Origin: CAWJLE01 sp963843645
GTDB lineage: Bacteria > Chloroflexota > Anaerolineae > DAOTYC01
Assembly (NCBI GenBank): GCA_963843645.1
Contig: CAWJLE010000003.1
Location: 496,001-560,000, forward strand
DNA: 64,000 bases
Direction of reading: 5' to 3'
This document shows positions 25,695-37,488 of this stretch, one piece after another. A program made the translations under genes and the position numbers. The number at the start of each line of letters is the position of its first letter. Positions within the stretch are counted from its first letter, which is position 1. Below the pieces are notes generated by a model, which worked only from the letters and a program-made list of their open reading frames with translations, was not told the origin of the DNA and made no database searches.

Positions 25695-28600
25695 ATGAGT
25701 CAGGCTATGCGGACAAGACAAGCACTTGGTCGCATCGCAGGCGACGTGTGGTTGGCTCCTTTGATTGTGGCCCACGTTGTCGTTCGTTGTTATGGTATCC
25801 TCGACCCGTGGCTTCGCGGCCATCGTGGCTTCAGTGGCGCTCTCACTGGTGTCATCGTTCGCAACTACCTCCGCTATGGGTACATCAGTACCCGCTTCGC
25901 TCCGGTGTGGGCTTCCGGGCCACTTAACCCTGACAAATTGGCGCCGTACTACCACTTGCGCCATCCTTCGCTGCGTTACCTGCTATTGTCAGTGTCGTTT
26001 CGAATTTTTGGCACGGCCGAGTGGTCTGCGGTGCTGATATCGGTCCTGTTTTCCGCCGGTAGTGCGATCGTGGTCTACTTTCTGGTCAAACGCATCTGGG
26101 GCAAGTGGACGGCTCTGCTTGCCGTGGCGTTCATGGTTTTGATCCCAGTGGACGCCTACTATGGCAACATCGCCAGCCACGAGCCGCTGGAGATGTTCTT
26201 CGCTTTGCTGGCGTTGTTAATGTATCGGCGGTGGCTGGACACGCCCGGTCGGGGCTGGCTGATAGGAATGCTGGCAGCCATGGGACTGGGCGCGTGGGCC
26301 GGGTATGACGGCTTCTACATCATCGGCCTCATCGGCCTGCATTATCTGTTCACCCGTCCGTGGCGATGGGCGACGATTCGTTTCAGTTTGGGATTGGGCG
26401 TCTATGCCCTGCTGCTGTTCGGTGCATGGGTCTTATACGCTTCACTTCTGCTGGGTTCGCCACTGACGTTCCTTCAAGGCTGGGTGCTGCGCACTGGCTC
26501 CGGCGAGGGTGCCCAATTCACTTATGGCGCGTGGTACGTCCTGGAGTACATGCGTGTGCGGGACTTTTTCACGCCGATCCTCAGGCTGTTGGCGTTGATC
26601 TGGGCTGTGTTCTTCGTTCGGGACGTGCTGCGGAAGCGCGATTGGGCGCGACACAGCTACGTGGTCTTGCTGCTGCTCTTCGGCCTGGCGCAGGTCGTTG
26701 TTTTCAGGCAAGGTGCCTGGGTGCACGAATACTGGCTGATGTTCCTGACACCGTTTTTTGCCGTCGCTGCGGCTGTGACGATCGGGCAGGTCGGCCGGGA
26801 ATGGTTCGGCAGGCGGCGGGCGCTGATCGCGGTGCTGGTCGTGATCGTGTGGGCCTTCTACGCACCAATGGCGATCCAACAGCTCCAGGCGTTCTACCAA
26901 CCGCGCGACGCAGCTGAGATTCGACTGGCCCAGGAACTGAATGCTCGCACTACGCTGAACGATGGGATTCTGCTCGGTTTTGAGGTCCTGCAGCCCAATT
27001 TTGACTACTACTTGGACCGCCGCATCGAGCAGGTAAGCAACGTCGACGATTTCGAGCGCCTGACGGCAGGCGGAAAGTATCGTTTCTGCGTGTTGCGGGC
27101 GCCCCGCGCAGTTGACGATAAGCTGGTTCAGATGCTGGCGAGAACCTACGCCGTCCGTTCGTTTCAGGATTACCTGGTCTTCGATCTCAAGGGCACAGGC
27201 GAGCGACTGGTGCGCGACGGGTTGCCGTCAGATGCCGTGCGAGAAGCGGCCCGTCAAATCGCACCGGGCGTTGAGTTGCTTGGGTACAGCTTTCCGACGG
27301 CGGTGCGGCTCAACGAGCCCCCCAATCCGAACTGGCTGCAAAGTTTCTTGCACTCCAGCGCCTATGAGCCCGAGCCCACGTGGCGTCAAGTGGACGTTAC
27401 CCTGTATTGGCGCGCCGGTTCAGGCGCAAACGGCGACGCGAAGCCAGACGTACAACTCATCGGGAGCGACGGGCAGAAGCGCTATCGGGTGGCGCCCAGG
27501 TGGGCGCCTGTTCTTGCGACGTATTCAACAGGGCTTTGGCAGCCGGGCGAGATAGTTGCTGCGCCGTACCGCTTCGAGCTGAGCGAGGATGATCCGGCCG
27601 GTGTGTACAGACTCGAAATCGCCGGTCAGGGTGATGCCGACCCGATCCTGCTGGGCCAGGTCGCAGTGGAGCGCGGCCCTGCTCCCGAGGAGGCAGAGCA
27701 GTTGCGTGAGGGCGAGGCCTGGCGCGAGGTGACGGCATCCGTTGGGAACGGCGCAGAACTCGTGGGCTACGCCACGGACCGCGAGGCGTACAACGCAGGG
27801 GAGACGATCGAGTTACGCACTGCGTGGAGGTCCACCGTCAGCGGCGATGGCCCAGCGCGAGGTGTCGAAGCGCAAGGGCTTGCCTCCAGCGCCTGTCTGC
27901 AGGAAGACGACTACGAGATGTGCCGTGCCATCGGCGTTGTTGGCGGAACAAACTGGTCCGTGGGGCAGGAATACGTGCGCCAGGTCGACCTTCCGCTCCA
28001 TCCAGCTTTGCCAGGCGGGCAGTACACTCTGACGGTTAAGGTGGGTGGCGAATCTTGGCAATCAATCGAGTTGGGTCAGGTTGAGATCGATCAGAAGGCA
28101 CGCGTGTGGCCTTTGTATGCGGACGGCGCGGCAGATTTCGAGGGTGACGGGTTGTTGGCGCCCGGTGAACCCTTGCGCATCAAGTATAAGCTCGCTGAAC
28201 CGGCAGCGGCTCGCCTGGTAGTGAACTGGACTGGACGGGCCGAGCTGACGCGCACGCGGATCGAGGCTTACCGTCTGGACCAGAGCGGAGGCACGGAAGC
28301 GTATTTGGGCACCCGAGAGGTGCACAGGGGGGCGCCGACACGTTCTGAGTGGACTATTCCCAAGAAGCTGGCGGTGGCCGGCTCGAACCTGCTGGAGTTG
28401 CGAGTGGCGAAAGAGGCTGGCGGGATCCATCGTTTGGGCTGGCGTGGCTGGATCGAACAGTGGCTGCCGGACCTGCTGGACGAGAGCATCGGTCCGCGCT
28501 CCGGAACGATCCAGGTCGACGCGTTGGACGTCGAGCGGGACTGGGCGGAAAGCTGGCCTGCTTATCTGGCTGAGATTCGCCTGAACGCGCAGCGAAAGAT

Positions 28601-29156
28601 GTGGAGGGAGGCGGCCCGAACGTACCAGGAAGCCGTCCAAAAGGGCATTTCTCCTGGTTCCATCGAGGACGTGATCGAGTTGGAGAACGTTGCCGTGGCC
28701 GGCCGTCTCGATGCCTTGAAGGCGGAGGCCGACCGGGAGATGGAGCAGCTGATTCCGAATCGGGCTGGCGTTAGCTTCGGCGGAAAAGTACGGCTGGAGG
28801 GTTACGACTACAAACGCAACGGAGAAAGGGTCGAGGTGCAGCTGTACCTTCGCGCTTTGGCGAAGATGGACCAGGACTGGACCATTTGGCTGCATGCGAC
28901 GCCGGTGGATGCGGCGACGATCGCGGCGCTCGGCTCGCAGGAGAGAGCGGCGGGTTACGCGACGCTGGATCAGCGCCTCGAGACTCGGAGCTGGCAACCC
29001 GGCCAGGTCGTGGAGGTTCGTGCCGGCGCCGCGCTGCCGCCCGGGCGCTACAAGGTGACGATGGGCCTCTGGCGTTGGGAGGACGGCAGTCGCCTTTTCC
29101 GTGACGACCTGCCGGCCGAGCATGAGTTGAGCCTCGGCTTGATGGACATCAAGTGA
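25695..29156 (+). CDS. Giant GT39-like membrane glycosyltransferase with beta-rich tail (copy 1)
   Basis: An 1153-residue protein. The first 400 residues hold about nine to eleven hydrophobic helices in the pattern of GT39/ArnT glycosyltransferases, with the early HPSLRYLLL and SHEPLEMFF periplasmic and membrane motifs. The remaining 750 residues are soluble and predicted outside, with beta-sandwich segments (LLGYSFPTAVRL, VDVTLYWRAG, LWQPGEIVAAPYRFELS) and a helical stretch (about residues 970-1015). The tail ends in a second WQPGQVV module followed by a GLWRWEDGSRLF motif. GT39-type enzymes move sugars from polyprenyl phosphate. It is intact and shares architecture with the gene at 32284. 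Confidence 0.8.
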   Translation: MSQAMRTRQALGRIAGDVWLAPLIVAHVVVRCYGILDPWLRGHRGFSGALTGVIVRNYLRYGYISTRFAPVWASGPLNPDKLAPYYHLRHPSLRYLLLSVSFRIFGTAEWSAVLISVLFSAGSAIVVYFLVKRIWGKWTALLAVAFMVLIPVDAYYGNIASHEPLEMFFALLALLMYRRWLDTPGRGWLIGMLAAMGLGAWAGYDGFYIIGLIGLHYLFTRPWRWATIRFSLGLGVYALLLFGAWVLYASLLLGSPLTFLQGWVLRTGSGEGAQFTYGAWYVLEYMRVRDFFTPILRLLALIWAVFFVRDVLRKRDWARHSYVVLLLLFGLAQVVVFRQGAWVHEYWLMFLTPFFAVAAAVTIGQVGREWFGRRRALIAVLVVIVWAFYAPMAIQQLQAFYQPRDAAEIRLAQELNARTTLNDGILLGFEVLQPNFDYYLDRRIEQVSNVDDFERLTAGGKYRFCVLRAPRAVDDKLVQMLARTYAVRSFQDYLVFDLKGTGERLVRDGLPSDAVREAARQIAPGVELLGYSFPTAVRLNEPPNPNWLQSFLHSSAYEPEPTWRQVDVTLYWRAGSGANGDAKPDVQLIGSDGQKRYRVAPRWAPVLATYSTGLWQPGEIVAAPYRFELSEDDPAGVYRLEIAGQGDADPILLGQVAVERGPAPEEAEQLREGEAWREVTASVGNGAELVGYATDREAYNAGETIELRTAWRSTVSGDGPARGVEAQGLASSACLQEDDYEMCRAIGVVGGTNWSVGQEYVRQVDLPLHPALPGGQYTLTVKVGGESWQSIELGQVEIDQKARVWPLYADGAADFEGDGLLAPGEPLRIKYKLAEPAAARLVVNWTGRAELTRTRIEAYRLDQSGGTEAYLGTREVHRGAPTRSEWTIPKKLAVAGSNLLELRVAKEAGGIHRLGWRGWIEQWLPDLLDESIGPRSGTIQVDALDVERDWAESWPAYLAEIRLNAQRKMWREAARTYQEAVQKGISPGSIEDVIELENVAVAGRLDALKAEADREMEQLIPNRAGVSFGGKVRLEGYDYKRNGERVEVQLYLRALAKMDQDWTIWLHATPVDAATIAALGSQERAAGYATLDQRLETRSWQPGQVVEVRAGAALPPGRYKVTMGLWRWEDGSRLFRDDLPAEHELSLGLMDIK

Positions 29157-29718
29157 AATCGGCTCATGAGTTTGACCAGTCCACGTGCGGAGGTGAGCAT
29201 CTCTTGACCATCAAGTTGAGATTACCGGTTCGGACACACACGACGAAGACCAACGATGTGGACCCCATCGACTATTCACCCGTCGAGTCACACGGACGTT
29301 CGCCGCGCAATTGATGGCTGTTTGCACGTTGATGGGGTTTCGAGACTTCTGGCTGGGACTCCCACCGTCGTTGAACATCTATACCGTCTGTCGATGTAGC
29401 AGGTTGTGATTTCAAGGTGGACTATTCCGCACGATCATACGAGGAATGGAAACGCGATGGCGAGCGCGCCAAGTCGTTCAGCTGCTTCGATGTCGGCCGG
29501 CTTCAGCTCGCCTCGGGAGCGACACTGGGACGCCGTGGAGGTGGGCCTGAAATGATGGCAACTCCGCGCTTCGGACCCGACGGGAGTGGCGAAATGGACT
29601 CGCGATTAGGGTGAACTGCGCTAATCATATTGGAAGAGGGCCCGATCTCCGTTGAAGTGATTGTACAGCAATGATCCGTAGCGCGTTGCCAGCCGATGAT
29701 GTCCAACTACAGAACTCT
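29157..29718. other. Long intergenic stretch without a recognisable gene
   Basis: About 560 bases between the first and second giant glycosyltransferase genes. Short frames exist (for example 29417-29616) but have no family likeness and no ribosome site. No tRNA, strong hairpin or repeat was seen. It may hold decayed coding sequence or an unrecognised RNA. Confidence 0.5.
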
Positions 29719-29747
29719 TTGGCGTTTCCCTAAGTTCGCCCTATAAT
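29719..29747 (+). promoter_or_regulatory. Promoter for the second GT39-like gene
   Basis: TTGGCG (29719-29724) and perfect TATAAT (29742-29747) with a 17-base spacer, about 45 bases before the start codon. It implies the second and third GT39-like genes can be transcribed apart from the upstream biotin and GT2 genes. Confidence 0.7.
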
Positions 29748-29791
29748 TTGCGCGGACTCCGATTTCGCAAAATATCGGGAGGATTGATCGA

Positions 29792-32219
29792 TTGTCTCGG
29801 CCAACAACTGATCGGGCAGGATTTGTGTTGCGCACAACTGCCTCGCATCAGATTCCTCTCCTGGTGCTGCTGGCGGTCTTCTTGCTTGGTACGCTGCCGT
29901 TGCTGACGCGGGGAACCGAAAGTCTGCGGCTACTGAGTTCGCTATCGAGTGATGAGCCATACGTCGTGGAAATAGCTCGGTGCATGATGCGCCAAGGGAC
30001 TGTCTCTGTGGCATCATGCGCGGGGTATCTACCCGATTGGCCGCGGTTGTATTTCTATTTGTGCCTCGGAGCGAGCTATCCCGCCCTGGCGATTTTCCCG
30101 CCTACGGCAACGACGATAGCCGTCGCCTGCCGATCAGTTACCCTGGTGTTCGGACTGCTCTCAGTGGCGGCGACCTACCTGCTGGCCCTCCGGATGTTCG
30201 GCCGGCGAGTGGCTTTCTTGGCTGGTCTTCTCTTCCTGGCAACTGGGTTGTTCTTGAAGTGGTCGCTAACCATTCACCCCGACGTGCCGCAGCTGTTCTT
30301 CGTGACATTGGGGCTGTTATTCGCGTACCGCGTAGCCCGGTCGGGTCGATGGCGTGACATCTTGTTGGCTGCCGCCTTTGCTGCGTTGGGATTCAGCACG
30401 AAATACGCGGGGGCGTTTGTCTTGCCTGCGATCGGTTTGGGCATCGCCGCGTATCTTTGTGTTGCACTACGACCGCGCAGCGTCGTGAGTTGGATGGGGT
30501 GGGCCGGGCACGTGGCTCTGAAAACCGCAACCGCTCTGCTGGTCTTCGTCGGCGTCTATGCGTTGACTACGCCGGAGTTGATCACTAGTCCTGCGGACGT
30601 GATACGCGGCTTCTTCGACGGCGCGAACCAGATCAGTACGCAAGGTCCGGGAGGCTCGATCCTGCGCGGCCAAATCGACCCGCAGGAGTGGTTGGCGACC
30701 CTGACCTCTGGCAGCGTACTGGGGCTCCTGTGCATTCTTCTGGTCGCAGTACTCGCCATTGGATCTGGGGTTCGGCTCGCTATGAAAGGTCCCTCGGCGC
30801 GAATTGACCGTGGGCATTGGGTGATTGGCGCCTCGGCGGTCCTTTTCGTGGCTTTCTTGCTGTCCTACGTCACCTATGTCGGCGCCATTCCATGCACTTC
30901 CGATTGTGCCGGTAGTCTGCGTTTTTGCGACGTATGTGCCAGCCTGGCTCTTGAGTAACGGCTGGAGGATGAAGGGGTTGACTGGGCTCGCTGTGTGTGC
31001 TACCGGCGTGGTCTTGATGGCGTTGTTGTTCGGTGACAAAGCAAGTGCGGCCTGGCGTCAACGCGTAGACTTATCCAAGGATGTTGCGACATCCGAGATT
31101 GTTGCCGGCCGCTGGCTGGAGCAAGCCTATCCTCCGGAGAGTGTCGTGCTGTATGACACTTACGCCTATATTCCCCCTTCCTTTGAGCGAGCGACGCAGT
31201 CCTGGGGCATGGACCACGACCAGGTGACCATAATAGATCCAGATCTGATCGTGACCACAGAATCGTTCCATACCCGCTACTTGATGAGTGGAGGTGAGGA
31301 CAGGTACCGTGGTGACGCCCAGCTCTACCTGAAACGGCAAGACTTCTACAGTGGGCTGGCGGCTGGGCAAGAATCCCCTTACGTCCTGCAAAAGAGCTTC
31401 GGGCCCGTCCACATATACGCGAATTCACGCACTGTAGGTATGGCTGCAGCCGTTGGAAGACTGCTGACCCGCGGCGAGGTTTACCTACCGGTGGGGTGGG
31501 GTCGACGAGTCGCTCCGTTTGTCAGCCAGAGAACGCGCTTGCACTACTTTGTGAATGAGGAGGCGGTGGTCCTACCGGGAAAAACTGATGTTGATGTTCT
31601 GTACGCGTTCCCGCCTTGGATGGATACGGCTGGATTAGCTTTCGCCAAACGTTGGGGTGACCTGTTGTCAGCCGAACAGGTCGAAATCGAGGGAAGCGGC
31701 GGGTTGGAGTTCCGCGTGTTCCGCTTGGCTACGGGGCGATTGCCGGACGCGCGTACTGACGATGCCTTGCTGGCCGCGCTCGGCGTGCCATCAGCGGGGC
31801 ACTTGGCGGACGTGCAGTTTGAGTCGGGGATCCGGCTACTCGGATATCAGGTGAAGAACAAAACAGTACGCCCGGATCGTCCGCTGGAGGTGAACTTGAT
31901 CTGGCTTGCAGAAACGGATCAGCGGCGGGATGACTACACCATGTTCGTTCATTTGTTGGATCCTGAACAGCAACTGCGCGGTCAGGTCGACCGGCGTCCG
32001 CTGGAGGGTAGCTATCTGACGGGACAGTGGCGCGCTGGTGATGTCGTGATCGACCACTATGCGATCCCGGTCGCGGTCGACGCGCCGGGGGGAGACTATT
32101 GGTTGGACATCGGCATGTATCGCCTGGCAGATGGAGCACGCCTAGCTTTAGTAGGGCCCAAGAGTGGAACATCTGCGTTAGTTGGACCGTTCCGGGTGAA
32201 AGTGAAATCAGCCGACTGA
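29792..32219 (+). CDS. GT39-like membrane glycosyltransferase with beta-sandwich tail (copy 2), one frameshift
   Basis: About 809 residues after joining two frames near 30890. The N-terminal half has around nine helices and GT39-like features (LSSDEPYVVEIARCM, LTIHPDVPQLFF, GFSTKYAGAFVLP). After the last helix a soluble part carries one domain, GIRLLGYQVKNKTVRP through DYTMFVHLLD, WRAGDVVIDHYAIPV and YWLDIGMY, that recurs in many glycosyltransferases of Anaerolineae-like bacteria by my recollection. Start is TTG 29792 with GGGAGG nine bases upstream. Function: transfer of lipid-linked sugar to an unknown acceptor, inferred. Confidence 0.78.
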
Positions 32220-32283
32220 CAATCCGGGGGAAAGGAGTGCTCTTTGCATGGAGCGCAGATAGACCAAGAACAGGGGATGGCGA

Positions 32284-35200
32284 GTGTCGACCTGGATTAG
32301 ACGATGGGGGCTTTGGCTGGCACTGGCTCTAGTCGTGGGGGCGAGCGGCTGGTTTGCGTCCTACCGTTTAGCTGAGCCGGGGTGGGAAATGAACCACCAA
32401 GGCTACATCCTAAGCGAGTGGCCGCATAATGCGGCCAACTATCTGCGCTTCGGGATTCTGCCGACGCGCACTGGGTTGGCTATGAACTATGGTTGGGCCC
32501 GACCCGAAGAGGGATTTACTTATCGGGTGGACCACCCGCCCATGACGTCCTGGTTAATCGGCGTAAGCTACTTCCTGCTGGGAATACACGAATGGAGTGC
32601 ACGGCTTGTGCCGTTGCTGCTCTCGCTAGGACTCGTAGTCCTGGTGTTCATTTTGACTAGACAGATCGGGGCGGGCCGCTGGGCTCTGTTGGCTGCGGCC
32701 TTTGCTGCGTACAATCCTGGATTGCTGTATTATGCTCGGTGCCCAGTGCCGGAAGTGGTAGTCGTGTTCTTCGCTCTGTTGGTCTTTGTGCTCTACCGGG
32801 CATGGCTTCAGAAGAGCGATCGTCGGTACCTTCTTGCGATGTGGATCTGTTTTGTCGTCGGCGCATGGACGAACTGGATCGTCTATCTTGTAATGCCCTG
32901 GTTAATCCTCCATTATTTGTTGTGTCACTATCGGCAGCAGAAAAACCGAACCTTTGTTCTGGTCGGCCTGTTGCTTCCCTTCGCATGCTTTGCCTCACAT
33001 TTAAGTTGGGCTTATTTGGTGGCTGGAAAGGCCTCGTTATCCAAACTCCTTGCGATCTATCAGTTAAGAAGCTCGACCGCTACATCGGCAGGCAGCTTCA
33101 CAGTCGGTGAGTTTTATCATACTATGTATCATTGGACACGCCAGTATTTGACGCCTGCCCTGGGCGTTTTGTCTGTCATTTGGATTGCTTCACTTGGGTC
33201 ACTTGGTATCAGACGGAAGCTGACCAGTGATGATGTTTTGATCCTGAGCCTGTTTTTGGTCGGCCTCACGCACAACTTGATGTTTCAGAACCTGGTGTTC
33301 ATACACGACCTGGCCATGACTTTCCACTGGATTCCATTTTTGCCATTGCAGGGGCTTTGGGAGTGCGGGCCTTGGCCCAGTGGGCTCCGCTTCGCTGGCG
33401 CCCGGTGAGCAGCGTCGCCTTCGCTCTGGTTGCCTTGGTAGCGTTTGGGTGGCAGTCTGCAGGGACCGTGCCATCATTGCACGAGGAGAAGGTAGACCCC
33501 GATCTTTTTCTGGTTGGCCGCCAGGTCAACGAGGCCGCGCCGAAAGAAGCTCGCGTCATGTCGTCTTTCGTGCCGGACATCCGTTTTGCCTACTACATGG
33601 ACCGCCCGTTCGACGTCGTGCGGACGCTGCCGGACTTTGAGAAGAGATTGAGAGCCAACCCAGCTATAGCCACTACGTACTCAGGCCGAGTTCGGCGGGG
33701 TGTCTGATAACCTGCGGAGAAGGTTGATTGAGTCGTTTGCGATGCAGGAGACTGGCGAGTACGCGATTTTCGACCTAAGAGGCAGCCAGGGTTCACGAGT
33801 ATTGGTGGACCCTGGCACAGCTGTGTCCCAACCTGACCGGACGTCCAATTCGGTGACGCAATTGCGCTGGTGGGTTACGAAGTGACTCAGGTGCCGATCC
33901 TCCGGCCGTGACGCCGGTGGAGCTTGTGGTTGCGTCATCATTTCAACGCGCATACCGAATTCATGCCGGAATACGGACGCCAGCTGAAGGTGTTGTATTA
34001 CTGGAAATGCTTGAAGACGATGCAGCGCGAACTACCTCGTCGAATGCGACGATGGACGCGGAATACGGGGACAGTGTCGCCGTGAGTGACAGCCGGCCGG
34101 TTGGCGGCGGCGTGTATCCGACGTCGATGTGGCGGGCCGGTGACGTAGTGCGCGATGAACGACTGGTCACCGTTCCAGCCGATGTGCCCCCGCTTCGCTA
34201 CGCCTCGTCGGTCAGAGTCAGTGACCCTGACGGCAGCATCGCAAAACCGGAGGGTGGGGATGCCAAGGGAGACAGCCTGGCGCTCGGCTTCGTGGATGTC
34301 GCTCCCGCGACAGGCGGGCCGGTCGGCTCGCCACAGGCGCCGTCAATGGCACAGCAACTCTCGGCGGATATGGGGGACAACCTGGCGCTGCAAGGCTATG
34401 GACTGAGCAGCCGTATTGTGGCGGCGGGGCAACCCCTGAAAGTGGAAACGGCCTGGCTGGCGAAGGGGCCGATGTCGGGCGACCACCCGGTGTGGTTGGA
34501 ACTCACGGCGGGGCAGGCGAGCGTGCGAACTCTCCTGGGCGTGGAACCCACTCGGCTGTGGCAGGCCGGGCAGTACTACGTGCGTCAGGGAGAGCTGACT
34601 CTGAGCTCGCATTGGCTGCCAGGGCGGTACCAGGTGTGGTTGACACGTGGCGCGGGACAGCCTTGCGTGTCAATAGGTGAGGTCGAGGTCACGGGACCGC
34701 CGGGTGGGCGCTGGGTACTGGCGCAGTCGGGTTTGCCGGACGGGAGGAAAGGTGACGTGCGACCTCTGGACACTGATCGGTCAGTGGAGCTGAAATTCGA
34801 TCTGGCCCAGCCGGCGGGGTTGGAGGTGGTGGCCGGCTGGGTGGGAGAGGCGCTGTGTCCTCAGACGCGGGTTGAGGTGTACGTAGAGAATCAGGCTGGC
34901 AAGCGTTACCTGGGGACATGGGAAATCCCACGGGGACGGCAGTCGGAGACGCGGCTGGCAATTCCGCGGGCCGCGACGGCCGCCGGGCAGAATGTAGTGA
35001 GCTTGCGCGTGCCGGCGGCGCGGCCGAAACCGCACAATGTGGGTTGGCGGGCGTGGGTGGATACGGTGATGCCGGATCTGCTGTACGATGCAAGTGGACC
35101 GCACGATGGTTGGATTTGGGCGGATTTTGTTGAGGTGGATGGGGGCCAGCTTCCGGCGGCATGGCGAGCGTACCGGGACGTGGCTCAGATCTACGCTGAC

Positions 35201-35731
35201 CTGGGCATGAGGGACGAGGTCCTGAGGACGTTCGAAACGGCGCGGCAGGCCGGCTTGCGACCCACGCGAGCAGAGGATTTGAACGTGTTCTTGGCAGCGA
35301 CGCGGGAAGGGAGCGAGGCCAGGGGGGCGGTGGACGCGCTTTTGCGTGATTTGGTGCCGCATTGGGTCGGCGTGAGCCTGGGAGACAAAGTGGAGTACTT
35401 GGGCTATGGGCTGCGGCGCCTGGACGAGGGGCGTGGACAGCTTACGTTGTATTTCAAGGCGGCGGCAGCCATGGATTCGGATTACACTGTGTGGCTGCAC
35501 CAGCAGACGAACGAGGGCAGTGATCGATCGGTGGCGTTGGATCACAGTTTGAGAACCTCACGGTGGAAGGTGGGGGAAGTGTATGCCGATAGCCAGACGG
35601 TGAAGCTGGGATCGGACAAGGTGCGGTTCGTATTCGGGATGTGGCGGGGAAACGACGCGAGCCGGCTGATGGTGAAGGATCAGCCGGGGCAGCACGAGAT
35701 TGATTTGGGGTGGATTGGAACGGATCAATGA
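32284..35731 (+). CDS. Giant GT39-like membrane glycosyltransferase with beta-rich tail (copy 3), several frameshifts
   Basis: About 1149 codons, matching the length and plan of the gene at 25695. The N-terminal 370 residues hold the membrane domain, including YRVDHPPMTSWLIG and a VPEVVVVFF helix. The tail includes MWRAGDVVRDERLVTVP, GEALCPQTRVEVYVENQ, RAWVDTVMPDLL and a final FGMWRGNDASRLM module, each with a counterpart in copy 1. The frame changes near 33360 (one base missing), 33700 and 33890 (one extra each). Start is GTG 32284. The 53 bases from here to the mutase gene hold no visible terminator. Confidence 0.75.
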
Positions 35732-35789
35732 CCAGGACACGGGTGGTTGCTCCGAAATCGAGAATGCCAGGAACGGTGGAGGAGAGAGA

Positions 35790-37474
35790 GTGAGCGACGT
35801 GGAGCATAGCAGCCGAGACCTGCGGACCCAGAAACAAGAGTGGAAGCAGTCCGTCGAAGGCAGCCTGAAGCGCTTCCCGGAACGGCGACATCGGTTTGAG
35901 ACGGCCTCGGGTATCGAAGTAGAGCGGCTGTACACGCCCGATGAAGTTGCCGGGATCGACTACGTGCGGGATATCGGCTTTCCCGGCCAGTACCCATTCA
36001 CTCGTGGCGTGCAGCCAACGATGTACAGCGGGCGCTTCTGGACGATGCGCCAGTACGCAGGTTATGCGACGGCCGAGGAGTCGAACGAGCGCTATCGCTA
36101 CCTGCTTGAGCCAGGGGCAGACGGGTCTCTCCGTGGCATTCGACCTGCCTACACAGATCGGCTATGACTCCGACCACCCCTTGGCGGAGGGAGAAATCGG
36201 CAAGGTGGGCGTTGCCGTGGACTCCCTGGAGGATATGGAGACTCTGTTCCAGGGGATTCCGTTGGACAAGGTCAGCACGTCCATGACGATCAATGCACCG
36301 GCGGCCGTGCTCCTGGCGATGTACGTGGCCGTGGCGGCGAAGCAGGGCGTTGCGCCGCAGCAGGTTGCGTGGGACAATTCAGAACGACATTCTAAAGGAA
36401 TACGTGGCGCGCGGGACCTACATCTTCCCCCCGCAGCCGTCCATGAGGCTGGTGACCGATACATTTGCCTATTGCGCGGAGCACGTTCCCCAATGGAACA
36501 CAATCTCCATCAGCGGGTACCACATCCGTGAGGCGGGCGCCACGGCAGTGCAGGAGGTCGCGTTCACCCTGGCCAACGCTATTGCTTACGTGAAGGCGGC
36601 GATCGAGCTGCGGTCTCGACGTCGATGATTTCGCCGGCCAACTGTCGTTCTTCTTCGATGCGCACAGCGATCTGTTCGAGGAGGTCGCCAAGTTCCGGGC
36701 TGCTCGCCGGCTGTGGGCACGGATCATGCGCGAGCGTTTTCACGCCACACAACCGCGGTCGTGGATGCTGCGATTCCACACGCAGACCGCCGGCAGCACG
36801 CTGACGGCACAGCAACCGGACAACAACGTGGTGCGGGTTACGCTGCAGGCGCTGGCCGCGGTGCTGGGCGGGACGCAAAGCTTGCACACCAACTCACGTG
36901 ATGAGGCGTTTCGTTGCCGACGGAAGAATCGGTGCAGATCGCGCTGCGCACGCAGCAGATCATCGCGCACGAAAGCGGCGTGGCTGATACGATCGACCCT
37001 CTGGCGGGCAGTTACTTCGTGGAATCGCTGACGAACGAGATCGAGCACAAGGTCGAGGAGTACCTGCGGCCGGATCGATGACCTGGGGGGAGCCATGGCG
37101 GCCATCGAGGCAGGCTTCATTCAGCGTGAGATCCAGGACAGCGCGTATCGTTATCAACAGGCCGTCGAGATCTGGGCAGCAGGTGATCGTCGGAGTGAAC
37201 GAGTTCGTCTCCGGCGCGACCCGGCAACTCGACACTTTGCGCGTCGATCCAGAAGTGGGGCGGCGGCAGGTGGAACGGCTGCGACGATTGCGGGCCGGCC
37301 GAGACCGACGGATGGCTGAACAGATGATCGGCCGACTCAGGGAGGAAGCCCGAGGCCGGGCTAACCTGATGCCGGTCATTCTGGAGTGCGTGCAGGCCTA
37401 CTGCACGCTAGGGCGAGATTTGCGGCGCGCTGCGCGACGTCTTCGGTGAATACGAACCCACGACGGTCTTTTAA
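35790..37474 (+). CDS. mcmA: Methylmalonyl-CoA mutase large (catalytic) subunit, many frameshifts
   Basis: TIM-barrel half of a split adenosylcobalamin mutase converting methylmalonyl-CoA and succinyl-CoA, about 555 residues. Readable in pieces are FPGQYPFTRGVQPTMY, RQYAGYATAEESN, GLSVAFDLPTQIGYDSDHP, the QNDILKEY stretch, SISGYHIREAGA and HTNSRDEA, then LPTEESVQIALRTQQI and ANLMPVILE. The intact frame is interrupted about seven times, mostly by one extra base (for example 36120, 36372, 37074, 37410) and once by a missing base near 36913. The start is GTG 35790 with GGAGGAG upstream. The B12-binding domain is a separate gene at 38031. I read the damage as sequence error because every piece remains highly conserved. 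Confidence 0.88.
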
Positions 37475-37488
37475 GAAGGGGATTGGGA

